Source of the DNA: an uncultured Hungatella sp. | GTDB taxonomy: Bacteria; Bacillota; Clostridia; Lachnospirales; Lachnospiraceae | DNA length: 64,000 nucleotides | Assembly: GCA_910579515.1 (NCBI GenBank) | Contig: CAJTUV010000015.1 | Location: 9,453 to 73,452, forward strand | Reading direction: 5' to 3' | Part shown: positions 41,982-52,128 of the stretch, piece after piece | How the letters are laid out: every line of letters begins with the position of its first letter | Numbering within the stretch: the first letter of the stretch is position 1 | Notes under the pieces: generated by a model | Databases searched by the model: none | What the model saw: only the letters and a program-made list of their open reading frames with translations | What the model was told of the DNA's origin: nothing | Position numbers and translations under genes: made by a program

Positions 41982-43478
41982 CTACTCTTCTTCTGCCCAG
42001 CTCAGAGCGCACCTCACAGCCCGTCTCCAGCCCTTTACCAGGTCCCTACGCCGGTTCTCATCAATTCCAGAATGGAACCGTCGCTCTATCTTCCAGTTTT
42101 TTCGAATCTCTTCTTTATCTGTCCAATAGCCCACTGCCAATCCTGCCAAATACGCAGCTCCAAGAGCAGTCGTCTCAATACACTGAGGGCGGATCACGCC
42201 GATATTCAAAATATCGGACTGAAACTGCATAAGAAAATCATTGGCAGACGCGCCGCCGTCCACCTTTAAGGTGTGCATAGAGATTCCCGAATCCTTTTCC
42301 ATAGCTTCCAGCACATCGAGTACTTGGTATGCCAGCGACTCCACAGTTGCCCGAATAAAATGCTCTTTACTTGCCCCTCTGGTAAGTCCTACAATAGTTC
42401 CCCTCACATACTGATTCCAGTACGGCGCTCCTAAACCTGCAAAAGCCGGAACCACATAAACCCCCGCAGTGTCCTCCACGGCATTGCAGTAGCTTTCCGA
42501 CTGCGCTGCAGATTTAATCATACGAAGTTCATCCCGCAGCCATTGAATCGAGGCTCCAGCCACAAAGACGCTGCCTTCCAAAGCATATTCCACCTTACCG
42601 TTGCAGCCAACAGCGATGGTGGTAAGAAGGCCGTTCTTTGACGCCATCGCCTTCTCTCCTGTATTCATCAGCATAAAGCATCCAGTCCCATATGTATTCT
42701 TCACCTCGCCTGGGTCAAAACAACACTGGCCAAACAAAGCGGCCTGCTGATCTCCCGCAGCCCCTGCAATAGGAATACTCTTTCCCAGCACTTCCTTTGA
42801 GGTGTATCCGTAAACACAGCTGGAGGGCTTCACCTCTGGCAGCATACAGGCCGGAATGTCAAAGTAATCCAAAATCTCTGAGTCCCAGCATAACTTACGA
42901 ATATCATACAGCATGGTCCTGGACGCGTTCGTATAGTCCGTCACATGAACCTGCCCTTTCGTCAAATTCCAAATCAGCCAGGTATCCACGGTTCCGAAAA
43001 GAAGCTCTCCTCTTTGCGCCCGCTCTCTGGCGCCCTCAATATGGTCCAGAATCCAGGCAATCTTGCTGCCGGAAAAATACGCATCCGGAATCAAACCTGT
43101 CCTTTCTCTCACAAGCTCTTCCATTCCGTCCTTTTTCAATGTTTCAATCATCTCTGAGGTTCTTCTACACTGCCATACAATGGCATTATAGATAGGCTTA
43201 CCAGTTTCTTTATCCCAGATAATCGTAGTCTCCCTCTGGTTCGTGATACCGATAGCCGCAATATCATCCATGGTGGCTCCAATGCTGCCCACTGCTTCCA
43301 TCAATACCCCCAGCTGACTGGACCAAATCTCCATAGGGTCATGCTCCACCCACCCTGGCTGTGGGTATATCTGTTTAAACTCTCTTTGTACAACTCCGCA
43401 GATATCTCCCCCATGATCAAACAAAATACACCTTGAGCTCGTAGTGCCCTGGTCCAATGCAATTACATACTTTTCCAT
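41982..43478 (-). CDS. glpK: Glycerol kinase
   Basis: Phosphorylates glycerol to sn-glycerol-3-phosphate. 498 residues, normal length. FGGY-kinase motifs: 'VIALDQGTTSSRCILFDHGG' at the N-terminus, 'GITNQRETTI' and 'DGGASANDFLMQFQ'. The ATG at 43478 matches the family N-terminus; a start 42 bases upstream is unlikely. The gene has its own promoter (43530-43558) and terminator, and no glycerol facilitator or glycerol-phosphate dehydrogenase is next to it. Confidence 0.97.
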   Translation of the reverse strand: MEKYVIALDQGTTSSRCILFDHGGDICGVVQREFKQIYPQPGWVEHDPMEIWSSQLGVLMEAVGSIGATMDDIAAIGITNQRETTIIWDKETGKPIYNAIVWQCRRTSEMIETLKKDGMEELVRERTGLIPDAYFSGSKIAWILDHIEGARERAQRGELLFGTVDTWLIWNLTKGQVHVTDYTNASRTMLYDIRKLCWDSEILDYFDIPACMLPEVKPSSCVYGYTSKEVLGKSIPIAGAAGDQQAALFGQCCFDPGEVKNTYGTGCFMLMNTGEKAMASKNGLLTTIAVGCNGKVEYALEGSVFVAGASIQWLRDELRMIKSAAQSESYCNAVEDTAGVYVVPAFAGLGAPYWNQYVRGTIVGLTRGASKEHFIRATVESLAYQVLDVLEAMEKDSGISMHTLKVDGGASANDFLMQFQSDILNIGVIRPQCIETTALGAAYLAGLAVGYWTDKEEIRKNWKIERRFHSGIDENRRRDLVKGWRRAVRCALSWAEEE

Positions 43479-43529
43479 AGTAAATAGACTCCCTTCTCCT
43501 AAGTACATGCTATTCCCCATCTTAAAAAA

Positions 43530-43558
43530 AGATTACCATATCTTGCATTGGATTGCAA
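43530..43558 (-). promoter_or_regulatory. glpK promoter
   Basis: Minus strand TTGCAA (43553-43558), 17-base spacer, TAATCT (43530-43535). The -35 lies inside an inverted repeat CTTGCA...TGCAAG (about 43542-43559), which may be an operator or the remnant of a terminator for the preceding gene. Confidence 0.5.
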
Positions 43559-43587
43559 GTTCTACAAGAAAAAAGAGATTTGGAATC

Positions 43588-44769
43588 CTAAATATACATT
43601 GTAGGCGGCGCCTGGCTAAAGAGTTCAATTCCAGTCTCGGTAATCAGCAAGGTGTCCTCAATATTATACGTATGCCGAGTGGAACTGTAAAACGGAGTTT
43701 CAAAGCACATCACCATTCCTGGTTCAAACACCCGATTTTCACTTGGTGCTATAAACGGGTATTCCTCTCCTGAGATATCACAGCTGATAGAATGTCCATG
43801 GTGTCCCCTGATATAGTTTTTCATGCCAATAGCTTCCTGTGTCCCCTGAAAAATATCACACATTTTCACTCCCGGCCCAATATGATTGATTGCCCATTCA
43901 TATCCCTTCCATAAAGTAGCATACAATTCCTCTTTATCCTTAGAAGCCACATTGCCAACAGCATACGTTCTCCCCAGATCTGACTTGTACCCGTTTGTAT
44001 AAGGGCCGCCGTCCAGCCGGATCAAGTCCCCGCGGTTAATTCTCGTTTCTGCCGGAATCCACGCAGGTGCGATATCTGCGCCGATAGTGTGAGACTGGCT
44101 CACCGCTGTCATATCCGGCGCCAGTTCAAGGCATACGGAGTGGAAGATATGGTGCACATCTGCCGTGGTCATTCCCGGCACGATCCTCTTTGCAGTTGTA
44201 TTCATTGCCACCTCGGCAATATGAGCATTGTGGCGGAGCACCTCAATCTCCCATGGCGTTTTTATCATTCTCGCTTCATTCAATACCTTGGAGCAGTCCA
44301 CCACATGATCTGCGCCAAAGGTATCCCGTAAAAACTGTCCGGCCTCCCATGTCAGCCACTTATTCTCAACGCCTACTTTTGCTCCCCCTGCCTTTGGCGG
44401 AATAAATGGAACCGCCATACGGTATGTCTTGTTTAAATCCGGCTGAACTTCCTTCACCATATTTTCCACGGCATAATCTTCAATATAAATCCACACCGGA
44501 TACGCCTCAATATGGATTGATGGATCACAGACCTGCACTGCCGCATTTTTTTCAAATTCACTGCAGATCAGATACACATCTCCACCTGCAGTCACCACTG
44601 CAGCTGCATTTCCCGTTTTTCCAGACCGATACAAACTGCGTACCGCAAACCCTGTAGCATAAAACACCGAACCTGCCGATGTCAGTATCACTGCATCCAG
44701 ACCAGCTTTCCCAATCTCCTCTGTAAGCCTTTTTAAAATCGCTTCCTGACTTCTTCCTTTGATTGCCAT
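43588..44769 (-). CDS. M24-family metallopeptidase (Xaa-Pro aminopeptidase/creatinase-like)
   Basis: 393 residues: creatinase-like N-terminal domain (about 1-155) and a pita-bread M24 domain. All five metal ligands seem present: two Asp in 'DGGPYTNGYKSDLGRT', His in 'GHHGHSISCD', Glu in 'VMCFETPFY' and Glu in 'YNIEDTLLIT'. It could be a prolidase or a C-N hydrolase of the creatinase or DMSP-lyase type. It is the last gene of the catabolic cluster that begins at 53502, 13 bases after the TAXI gene, so its substrate probably relates to that pathway. Confidence 0.87.
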   Translation of the reverse strand: MAIKGRSQEAILKRLTEEIGKAGLDAVILTSAGSVFYATGFAVRSLYRSGKTGNAAAVVTAGGDVYLICSEFEKNAAVQVCDPSIHIEAYPVWIYIEDYAVENMVKEVQPDLNKTYRMAVPFIPPKAGGAKVGVENKWLTWEAGQFLRDTFGADHVVDCSKVLNEARMIKTPWEIEVLRHNAHIAEVAMNTTAKRIVPGMTTADVHHIFHSVCLELAPDMTAVSQSHTIGADIAPAWIPAETRINRGDLIRLDGGPYTNGYKSDLGRTYAVGNVASKDKEELYATLWKGYEWAINHIGPGVKMCDIFQGTQEAIGMKNYIRGHHGHSISCDISGEEYPFIAPSENRVFEPGMVMCFETPFYSSTRHTYNIEDTLLITETGIELFSQAPPTMYI

Positions 44770-44782
44770 TCTGTTTTCCCCC

Positions 44783-45832
44783 TTATTTTATAATGCCGAC
44801 TTCTCTATAATATCTCTCTGCTCCTGGATGAATCGGAATCAGCTGTCCCTCTAACGCATTTTCTCCATCCTTACCGCCAAAATCTCCTGCCTGAGGATGA
44901 GCCGCTGACAATTCTTCATGGCTTTCAATCAATGTTTTCACCCAGTCATAGATCACCTGTTCATCTGCATCCACAGCGCATACATATACGTTTCTGGTGG
45001 CCAGTGTTTCTGAATCCGCATTCGTTCCATATACATCTTTGCTGATAGTAGTCTTTACAAAATAGGGATTTTTCTCAATAATCTTGTCTCGAAGATCATC
45101 GCTCATAGTCAAAAGCTGTATTCCGGATGACAATGCCAAATCCGAAATTCCTGTGTTAGGTACGGAAGACACATGGATTCCATAGTCAATATTTCCATCC
45201 TGCAGCGCAGTCAAAATGTCATTAATCGACATTTCTTCAATTTTAAAATCCTCTTTTGTCAGACCATACGCCTCCAGCAAAATAGGAAAATAATATTTTG
45301 ACATAACTCCCTTTGACACACCCAGCTTCTTTCCTTTTAAGTCAGGTAATTCCTTTGCATCCGAGTTTTTAGGAACAATCTGAGTAATGGTTGTCATATA
45401 ACCACCGGTAACAAAATTAATGCACCCCTTGTAAGATTCATCAAATTCTCTGTTTCCTTCATATGCTGCCAGAGCAGAATCCGTCATAGCAACGCCGATT
45501 TGGGCAATTCCTTCACGAACCAGGGTAATATTCTCCTGGGAACCTGTTGTGATTTCCGGTTTAATCTGATATTCCGGATACAGACTCGTCAAGATGGATC
45601 CGGCAGTAGAGGTTGTAATATATCCTACCCCTTTGCTTGTCCCACAGGCTATCGTAATCGTCTGAGGGGTCCTTTTTGTCTCATCCACTTTTGCTTCCGC
45701 TCCACTGGTTTCTGTCTTGGCAGCCGACGAGGACTGAGCAGCCGACGTACTGGTTGTACCGCCTGCATTTTGGCATGCAGTCAATGACATTGCTACTAAA
45801 ACACTTGCTACCACCATAACACGTTTTTTCAT
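44783..45832 (-). CDS. TAXI-type TRAP transporter solute-binding lipoprotein
   Basis: 349 residues. Lipoprotein signal with lipobox 'SLTACQN' (Cys20), Ser/Thr/Ala linker, then the TAXI domain starting 'TITIACGTSKGVGYITTSTA' with 'VREGIAQIGVAMTDSA'. It would hand an organic acid or amino-acid-like solute to the fused permease encoded just upstream (45850-47712). Confidence 0.92.
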   Translation of the reverse strand: MKKRVMVVASVLVAMSLTACQNAGGTTSTSAAQSSSAAKTETSGAEAKVDETKRTPQTITIACGTSKGVGYITTSTAGSILTSLYPEYQIKPEITTGSQENITLVREGIAQIGVAMTDSALAAYEGNREFDESYKGCINFVTGGYMTTITQIVPKNSDAKELPDLKGKKLGVSKGVMSKYYFPILLEAYGLTKEDFKIEEMSINDILTALQDGNIDYGIHVSSVPNTGISDLALSSGIQLLTMSDDLRDKIIEKNPYFVKTTISKDVYGTNADSETLATRNVYVCAVDADEQVIYDWVKTLIESHEELSAAHPQAGDFGGKDGENALEGQLIPIHPGAERYYREVGIIK

Positions 45833-45849
45833 AACTATTACCTCTCTTT

Positions 45850-47712
45850 CTATTTTGGGGCTTTAACGCCGCTTTTACTAAAGTTTCTAAATTTACAGCC
45901 TGCTAAAACACCGATTACTAACACTGCTCCTATAATATCCGTAACAATTCCCGGTTGAATCAGAAGCAAAGCCGCCACGCCCAACATGATTCTTTGAACC
46001 ACGTTTATATTCCATTTCATAAAAAAGTTTTCAGTAACGCAGCTTAAGCAATACACTCCGGCTAACGCCGTAAACACAGAATATAAAACTTCGTACCAAA
46101 TCCCCTGATTCAACAACACCGGATTATATACAAACATAAACGGGAGGATAAAACCAGAAATAGCTAGTTTAAATGCAGCAAATCCACATTTGCTTGGGTT
46201 GCACTGAGCTATCCCTGCAGCCGCATAGGAAGCCATAGCAACCGGCGGCGTCACATTTGATATAATTCCAAAGTAGAACAGGAACAGATGAGCCGCCATA
46301 GGCAATACTCCCATTTTAATCATGGCCGGCGCTACCATAGTCGCCAGTACCAAATACGCTGCAGAAGTGGGAAGTCCCATTCCAAGAATCAGCGAGACAA
46401 ACATAGTCATAATAAGCAGAATATTTAAACGTCCTCCTGCTGCAGTCACCAATACATTGGATAAACGATAGCCAAGTCCTGAGCCGACGACAGTTCCAAT
46501 AATAATGCCAACCAGCGCACATGCAATGGCTACAGAAATGCATCCCTTCCCAGCACTTATAAAAGTATCAATCAGCTTTTTCTTATTAAATCTGGATTCT
46601 TTGTTAAAAGATACAACAATAAGCGTAAAAAGCAGTACATAGATTCCAGCCTTTGTAATCGAAAAAGCCAAGGGACCAATCAAAATCATCAGTAACACTA
46701 ATGGTGAAAATAAATATCCCTTTTTTATCAGCTTGCTTATCGTCGGAAGCTCCGATTTGTCCAGACCTTCGATTCCTTTCCGCCTTGCATAAAGGTCTAC
46801 TGTCATAAGGATAGCTGCAAAATAAAGAAAAGCCGGAATTACTGCTGCCTTAACCACATCCCAATACGACACCTGTAAAATTTCCGCTACCAGAAACGCA
46901 GCTGCTCCCATAATCGGCGGCATAATCTGTCCCCCTGTAGAAGCCGTAGCTTCCACGGCTCCTGCAAACTCCGGTTCAAACTTCATTTTTTTCATCATGG
47001 GTATGGTAAAAGTACCTGTACCAATCACGTTTGCAATGGACGAGCCTGATATAGAGCCAAAAAATGCAGAAGCAATAACTGCGACCTTTGCCGGCCCGCC
47101 TCTAAAACGTCCAAATGCGGCGGTTGCCAGAGAAGTAAAATAATCTCCCACCCCGCTTGCGCTAAATACAGCGCCAAGGATAATAAAAATCACAATGTAG
47201 TTTGCTGACGCATTCAACGGCGATCCAAGGATTCCGTCTGATGTAAAAACAATCAGGTGAATATATCTTCCAACTTTAAATCCTCCATGTTGAAGCAAAG
47301 AAGGCGCATACATTCCACCAAATGCATAGACAATAAAAACCGTAGCTACTATTGCTAAAACTGGTCCTATTTTTCTCCATGTGGCATAGATCAGAGTAAC
47401 AATAAGCAAAGCGCCAAAAAGAATATCTGCATTTGTCGTGATTCCGCCCCGATTATCATACGTAGGAGACACATACCAAATGTATAACATACTTGCCACG
47501 CCAGCTATCAGAAAAATTGTATCCAAAATAACTAAAATTATGTTTTTTTCATCCTTTTCCATGAGTCCAATAAACAGAATGCCAAAAATCACGGACAGAT
47601 GAATGCATTTCTGTCCATTATTCCCAATAACACCAAATAAAGCGGTGTATATGTGAAATAACACGAAAAAAGCACATAATGCAATCGTGGAATACCGATA
47701 TATCTTTTTCAT
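45850..47712 (-). CDS. TRAP transporter fused permease (DctQM-type)
   Basis: 620 residues with about 16-18 membrane helices: a small four-helix part (about 1-130) fused to the large DctM-like part with the signatures 'FFGSISGSSIANVIGTG', 'ATASTGGQIMPPIMGAAAFL' and 'GLPTSAAYLV'. This fusion is the standard partner of TAXI binding proteins; uptake is driven by Na+ or H+ gradients. The ATG at 47712 has AGGAGG eight bases upstream. Confidence 0.92.
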   Translation of the reverse strand: MKKIYRYSTIALCAFFVLFHIYTALFGVIGNNGQKCIHLSVIFGILFIGLMEKDEKNIILVILDTIFLIAGVASMLYIWYVSPTYDNRGGITTNADILFGALLIVTLIYATWRKIGPVLAIVATVFIVYAFGGMYAPSLLQHGGFKVGRYIHLIVFTSDGILGSPLNASANYIVIFIILGAVFSASGVGDYFTSLATAAFGRFRGGPAKVAVIASAFFGSISGSSIANVIGTGTFTIPMMKKMKFEPEFAGAVEATASTGGQIMPPIMGAAAFLVAEILQVSYWDVVKAAVIPAFLYFAAILMTVDLYARRKGIEGLDKSELPTISKLIKKGYLFSPLVLLMILIGPLAFSITKAGIYVLLFTLIVVSFNKESRFNKKKLIDTFISAGKGCISVAIACALVGIIIGTVVGSGLGYRLSNVLVTAAGGRLNILLIMTMFVSLILGMGLPTSAAYLVLATMVAPAMIKMGVLPMAAHLFLFYFGIISNVTPPVAMASYAAAGIAQCNPSKCGFAAFKLAISGFILPFMFVYNPVLLNQGIWYEVLYSVFTALAGVYCLSCVTENFFMKWNINVVQRIMLGVAALLLIQPGIVTDIIGAVLVIGVLAGCKFRNFSKSGVKAPK

Positions 47713-47732
47713 CCGTTCTCCCTCCTGTCCTC

Positions 47733-48905
47733 TCATGCCCGATATTCAGCGCGTATCTGTTTTAAAGCCTGCTCCAATATCACTCTGGGACACCCGATAT
47801 TCAGCCTGACAAACTGTTCCCCCGCAGGGCCAAATCCATCCCCCCTGCTGACAGCCACCCTGCACTTATGAATAAAGAAATCTGCAAGCTCCTCTGCAGT
47901 CATCCCCAAGCCGCTGCAGTCAAGCCACATCAAATACGTCCCTTCCGGCTTCACCAGTTTAATCTTTGGCAGACTCTCTCTGAGACTTTTTTCCAGATAC
48001 GCCACATTACCTTCCAGATAGTCAAGTAACTGTTCCAGATAGTCATCGCACCGCGTATAAGCAGCGACATAAGCAGGAAGTGCAAAGATGCTTTGCTGAA
48101 TGCTCCGATTCTGTTTAAACCGTGCCTCCAATCGCCTTTTTATCTCGGGATTTGGTATTACCAGACCTGATCCCCTTAGTCCTGCGCAGTTAAAGGTTTT
48201 CGACGGTGCATAGCAGGTCACGCTGTTTTGTGCGTATTCCTCCTTTAGAGACGCCAATGGGATATGACAGTACCCTTTGTAGATCAGATCAGAGTGAATT
48301 TCATCGACTACCATAAGCACATGATTTTTGATACAGATATCCGCCATGTTTCTCAGCTCTTCCTCTGTCCAAACCCTTCCCACAGGATTATGAGGATTGC
48401 AGATAATCATAACTTTTGCTTTTGGGCTTCTTGCCTTTTTCTCCAGATCGTCAAAGTCTATCGTATAAGCCCCGTTTTGATACAAAAGCTGATTGTTGAT
48501 TAACCTGCGATGATTGTCATGAATCGCAAATCCAAATGGATGATACACTGGCTGCTGAACAATGATCTCGTCCCCTTCCTCTGTAAATTCCTGAATCACC
48601 GTATTCATAACTGGAACAACTCCAGTTGCAAATACAATCCATTCTTTCTTAAGTTTCCAACCATGCTGTTTTTCAATCCAGCTGATGGTTGCATCATAAA
48701 ATTCTGGCACCACAAAGCTGTAACCATATATAGGATGCCTTGCACGCTCTACGACTGCCTCCACGACTGGAGCAGGGCAGGGAAAATCCATGTCTGCAAC
48801 CCACATTGGAAGCGCATCCTTATTCCCTACTCTGACCTCCACATTATCCCATTTAGAACTTTGGGTATTCTTCCGGTCAATCACTTTATCAAAATCATAG
48901 TACAC
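47733..48905 (-). CDS. MalY/PatB-type PLP C-S lyase/aminotransferase
   Basis: 390 residues, fold-type I PLP enzyme: 'LPMWVADMDFPCPAPVVEAV' at the N-terminus, 'NPHNPVGRVW', 'VVDEIHSDLIY', the PLP lysine in 'YAPSKTFNCAGLRGS', and 'RLNIGCPR' binding the carboxylate. The MalY group usually cleaves C-S bonds of cystathionine-like substrates to pyruvate, ammonia and a thiol, and some members transaminate. Start GTG 48905 (GGGAGG eight bases upstream). In a polycarboxylate cluster this hints that the substrate is an amino acid conjugate. Confidence 0.88.
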   Translation of the reverse strand: MYYDFDKVIDRKNTQSSKWDNVEVRVGNKDALPMWVADMDFPCPAPVVEAVVERARHPIYGYSFVVPEFYDATISWIEKQHGWKLKKEWIVFATGVVPVMNTVIQEFTEEGDEIIVQQPVYHPFGFAIHDNHRRLINNQLLYQNGAYTIDFDDLEKKARSPKAKVMIICNPHNPVGRVWTEEELRNMADICIKNHVLMVVDEIHSDLIYKGYCHIPLASLKEEYAQNSVTCYAPSKTFNCAGLRGSGLVIPNPEIKRRLEARFKQNRSIQQSIFALPAYVAAYTRCDDYLEQLLDYLEGNVAYLEKSLRESLPKIKLVKPEGTYLMWLDCSGLGMTAEELADFFIHKCRVAVSRGDGFGPAGEQFVRLNIGCPRVILEQALKQIRAEYRA

Positions 48906-48933
48906 AAGCCCAACCTCCCGCCTTTTCTCTTTT

Positions 48934-50283
48934 TTAAATCTCTGGAATCTGCTCTGCATTCTCCATGGTTAAAATCGTTTCAACAATTCGTTCCATGTCC
49001 TCCTCGCAAATCACTTTTTCTGCCAGTCCTTTAAATTTCCCGATTTCCTGTTCTTTAGTCAGAGGGCATGCCCAGCTGCCAGACATGTTGTCAATCTGCT
49101 TTTCAATCTGGCTTTTGTCCTCCATGGTAATCCGAATCCGGCATCCCCACCGTTTGGGATAACGTCCGCTAAACAGCGGATCGGCGACTACAGACACCTT
49201 TTGGGCTAAAGCCTTAATTTGCTCATCCTCCACCGCTTCATTAGTAAACTCAGAAAGGGATACTCTTCCCCTGACAAGCGCTGCGGCCACAGTGTAAGGG
49301 ATACTGAATTTGGCCTCTACCGGGCTGTGTGGATAATCTAAAGAACCGCACTGCAGCACCCCTACCTCATACGTTTCTACCACAATCCTTTCTATTCTCT
49401 CCCAGTCAATTTCTGACCGTAAGGCCAGCGCCGCATCGATCGCATGGTGGGTTGTTCTGCAACAAGGATATGGCTTTTTGTCAATCGCCAGAATCTCGTA
49501 AGTTCTCCCCAAATCTTTTGTCAGTTTCTCCATCGAAAATGAGTCTGATACTGCCCTATACAATCCTCCGTCCTTCGCCTCCAGGATATGCTCTGGTCCC
49601 GTCATCCCCATTTTCGCCAAAAGCGCTGCTGTCAAACCATTTACTGAGGCCCGTGCAGGATGAAGCTTTTTACAGGTAGACCCTTCCTCAAGAAAAGCCC
49701 ACAATCCACTGGACTGGGTGCCTGCCATTCCGAATGCCCACACCATCTGTTCCTCTGTCAGCCGCAGAAGATGACCCGCCGCAGCCGCAGCTCCAAATGT
49801 GCCAATAACGCCTGTCCCATGCCATCCCCGCTTGCGATTGCTGATAACGTCCATTGAAAGACCCACTCTTGCCATTATCTCATATCCCACAACCACTGCT
49901 TCCAGGAAAGTTTTTCCATCTGTATGTATTGCTTCTCCCAATGTCCAGGCAGTCTCCACAACCACAGCCCCGATATGGGATTTTGATCCTGTGTGGACAT
50001 CATCCAGTTCCAGAGCATGTCCCATCATACCGTTAAGAAACAGTGCCTGAAATACATCCAGCTTATAATTACATCCCCATACCCTTGCCTGATAGGGTGA
50101 ACTGCTTTTTGTCCAGGTTTTCCACTCCCTGCAGATGAAAGAAAGCTCTTCCTCATTTACTGCTCCCAATGCCGCTCCTATGCTGTCTAAAACGCAGTAT
50201 TTTGCCGCTTTCACCACCTTGGGCGGCACGTCCTTTAGTTGAAAGTTCACCACAAATCGCGCCAACTGCCGTAACGGCGTCAT
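48934..50283 (-). CDS. MmgE/PrpD-family protein, paralogue 1
   Basis: 449 residues of the 2-methylcitrate dehydratase fold: 'CVLDSIGAALGAV', 'ALELDDVHTGSKSHIGAVVV' (family DD.H motif), 'GWHGTGVIGTFGAAAAAG' and 'KLHPARASVNGLTAALLA'. The family covers methylcitrate dehydratase, cis-aconitate decarboxylase and iminodisuccinate epimerase, all acting on polycarboxylates. AGGAGGGG precedes ATG 50283. Twenty-five bases from the small dehydratase subunit gene; a paralogue is at 52129. Confidence 0.88.
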   Translation of the reverse strand: MTPLRQLARFVVNFQLKDVPPKVVKAAKYCVLDSIGAALGAVNEEELSFICREWKTWTKSSSPYQARVWGCNYKLDVFQALFLNGMMGHALELDDVHTGSKSHIGAVVVETAWTLGEAIHTDGKTFLEAVVVGYEIMARVGLSMDVISNRKRGWHGTGVIGTFGAAAAAGHLLRLTEEQMVWAFGMAGTQSSGLWAFLEEGSTCKKLHPARASVNGLTAALLAKMGMTGPEHILEAKDGGLYRAVSDSFSMEKLTKDLGRTYEILAIDKKPYPCCRTTHHAIDAALALRSEIDWERIERIVVETYEVGVLQCGSLDYPHSPVEAKFSIPYTVAAALVRGRVSLSEFTNEAVEDEQIKALAQKVSVVADPLFSGRYPKRWGCRIRITMEDKSQIEKQIDNMSGSWACPLTKEQEIGKFKGLAEKVICEEDMERIVETILTMENAEQIPEI

Positions 50284-50308
50284 CTCTTCCCCTCCTTCCT
50301 GCTCCAAT

Positions 50309-50815
50309 CTATATAGACAAGGAATTATATTTTTCGATATAATTGAGCAGACCTCCTTCATTGATAATCTTTACCTCTTTTTCAGAAAGCACAAACGGCA
50401 TCTCAAATTCTGGATCATTGATCTTTTTGATCACTCTGTTTTTCACATCCACAAACAGCTCATCCTGCTCCTCAATCTGGTCTGTGTCACATTCAATAAT
50501 CAGCATACCATTATTAATGGCGTTACGATAAAAAATCCGACCAAAAGATTTTGCCAGCACAGCCCCCACACCTGCCAGCTTAATAATAATGGGTGCGATC
50601 TCCCTGCTGGAACCACATCCAAAGTTGCGATCTGCCACAATAAAATCATCCTTTTTCACCTCTTTTGCAAATTCCGGCCGCGCGTCCTCCATCACATGTT
50701 TGGCATACTCCTCAGGATTAGACCGAAGTGAAATCAACCTCCCTGGAGCAATGGAATCCGTGCTGACATTTGAACCGAATTTCCACGCTTTTCCCTGTAT
50801 TGAATCCCGAATCAT
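50309..50815 (-). CDS. Isopropylmalate/homoaconitate dehydratase-like small subunit
   Basis: 168 residues, LeuD-type swivel domain with 'DRNFGCGSSREIAPIIIKLA' and 'FGRIFYRNAINNGM'. It pairs with the large subunit at 50832. Its length and motif fit the archaeal/clostridial LeuD/HacB group, which includes homoaconitase, citraconate hydratase and 2,3-dimethylmalate dehydratase. No other leucine-pathway gene is near, so leucine synthesis is not indicated. Confidence 0.9.
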   Translation of the reverse strand: MIRDSIQGKAWKFGSNVSTDSIAPGRLISLRSNPEEYAKHVMEDARPEFAKEVKKDDFIVADRNFGCGSSREIAPIIIKLAGVGAVLAKSFGRIFYRNAINNGMLIIECDTDQIEEQDELFVDVKNRVIKKINDPEFEMPFVLSEKEVKIINEGGLLNYIEKYNSLSI

Positions 50816-50831
50816 TGTCTCTTCTCCTTTC

Positions 50832-52091
50832 TCAGTTCATAACTTCCCGTGGATCTGTAATGTATCCTGTCAGTGCAGTTGCCGCTGCTGTTGCCGGACT
50901 GGACAAATAAATTCTGGCAGTAGGATTTCCCATACGCCCTTTAAAATTACGGTTCTGAGTTGCTACCACCACCTCATTGTCCGCCGGAATCCCCTGATGA
51001 ACCCCCATACACGGCCCGCAGTTTGGACCTTCAATCACAGCCCCCGCTTCCGCTAAGGCCAGCAGAGTACCGTCCTTCATGCACTCCTTATATACATAAG
51101 GGGAATTGGGAATCACTAAAAGCCTGGTATTCTTTGCCACTTTCTTGCCTCGCAGAAGGTCCGCCGCCACATGGAGATCCTCCACACGCCCGTTTGTACA
51201 GCTTCCAATAAATACCAGGTCCACATGTTCCTTGCTGCAGTTCTTTGCCAGGTCCACATTCTCCACATAATGAGGTTTAGAAACAAGCGGTTCCAGCTGA
51301 GTGGCATCAATCTCAATTACCCTTCCATATTCCGCCTCATCATCCCCTCTAATCTCCTCATAATCCTGCTCCCTGCCAAAAATCCTCATATACTCTCTTG
51401 TGTGCTCATCTGTCTCCATAATCGCATTTTTTGCGCCTACATCCACGCCCATGCTGGTAATGGTCAGTCGTCCTTCCATGGACAGGGCAGAAATCGTGTC
51501 GCCGCCAAACTCCAAGGATCTGTATAGCGCCTGGTCAGATTTGATGATACTGGCCACCTTAAGCATAATATCCTTAGCAAAAACTCCTTTTGGCAATGCG
51601 CCGTTTACGTTGATGCGAAATGTCTCCGGAACCTTAATCCAAGTCTGTCCAAATCGTGTCACCGCCACCATATCCGTGGATCCGCACCCTGTAGCAAAAC
51701 AGCCAAATGCACCGTGGACTGTGGTATGGGAATCTCCAACAATGCAGACGGTACCACATTTCAAGAACTGCTCGTACACATGAGCGTGGACATGTCCGGT
51801 ACCGCCTTCTTCCCAGAAACAGCCGTGATCCGCTGCAAATTTTCTGCACAATGCGTGTTCATTGGCAACTTCTCTTGTTGATTCTGGCCCAAACTCGTTG
51901 GCAAACAGGATTTTAGAGGAGTCAAACAGCGGATCCCCAGCATATCCCCTCTCTTGCATCAGACGGACCAGAAGAGGCCCTGACCCATCATGCAGCGCAG
52001 CAAAATCCACATTTACCACCACTGTCTCCCCAGCTCTTACCGGACGTCCTATGTTTTTACTAATTATTTTTTCAACAAGTGTCTGTCCCAT
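50832..52091 (-). CDS. Isopropylmalate/homoaconitate dehydratase-like large subunit
   Basis: 419 residues, aconitase superfamily. The [4Fe-4S] cysteines are in 'FIGSCTNGRVEDL' and 'GPNCGPCMGVHQG'; also 'IVGDSHTTVHGAFGCFATGC' and the substrate loop near the C-terminus 'RNFKGRMGNP'. It dehydrates or hydrates a hydroxy-polycarboxylic acid with the small subunit at 50309. Located between two MmgE/PrpD genes, it points to a sequence of hydration and dehydration steps on one imported acid. Confidence 0.9.
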   Translation of the reverse strand: MGQTLVEKIISKNIGRPVRAGETVVVNVDFAALHDGSGPLLVRLMQERGYAGDPLFDSSKILFANEFGPESTREVANEHALCRKFAADHGCFWEEGGTGHVHAHVYEQFLKCGTVCIVGDSHTTVHGAFGCFATGCGSTDMVAVTRFGQTWIKVPETFRINVNGALPKGVFAKDIMLKVASIIKSDQALYRSLEFGGDTISALSMEGRLTITSMGVDVGAKNAIMETDEHTREYMRIFGREQDYEEIRGDDEAEYGRVIEIDATQLEPLVSKPHYVENVDLAKNCSKEHVDLVFIGSCTNGRVEDLHVAADLLRGKKVAKNTRLLVIPNSPYVYKECMKDGTLLALAEAGAVIEGPNCGPCMGVHQGIPADNEVVVATQNRNFKGRMGNPTARIYLSSPATAAATALTGYITDPREVMN

Positions 52092-52128
52092 CTTCCTAAC
52101 CACCTTTCCCTTTTTGTTCTTTTCTATG

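Noticed and set aside
50309..52091. Leucine biosynthesis leuCD
   Set aside because: No leuA/leuB nearby, and the pair lies between two MmgE/PrpD genes in a transporter-linked catabolic cluster.
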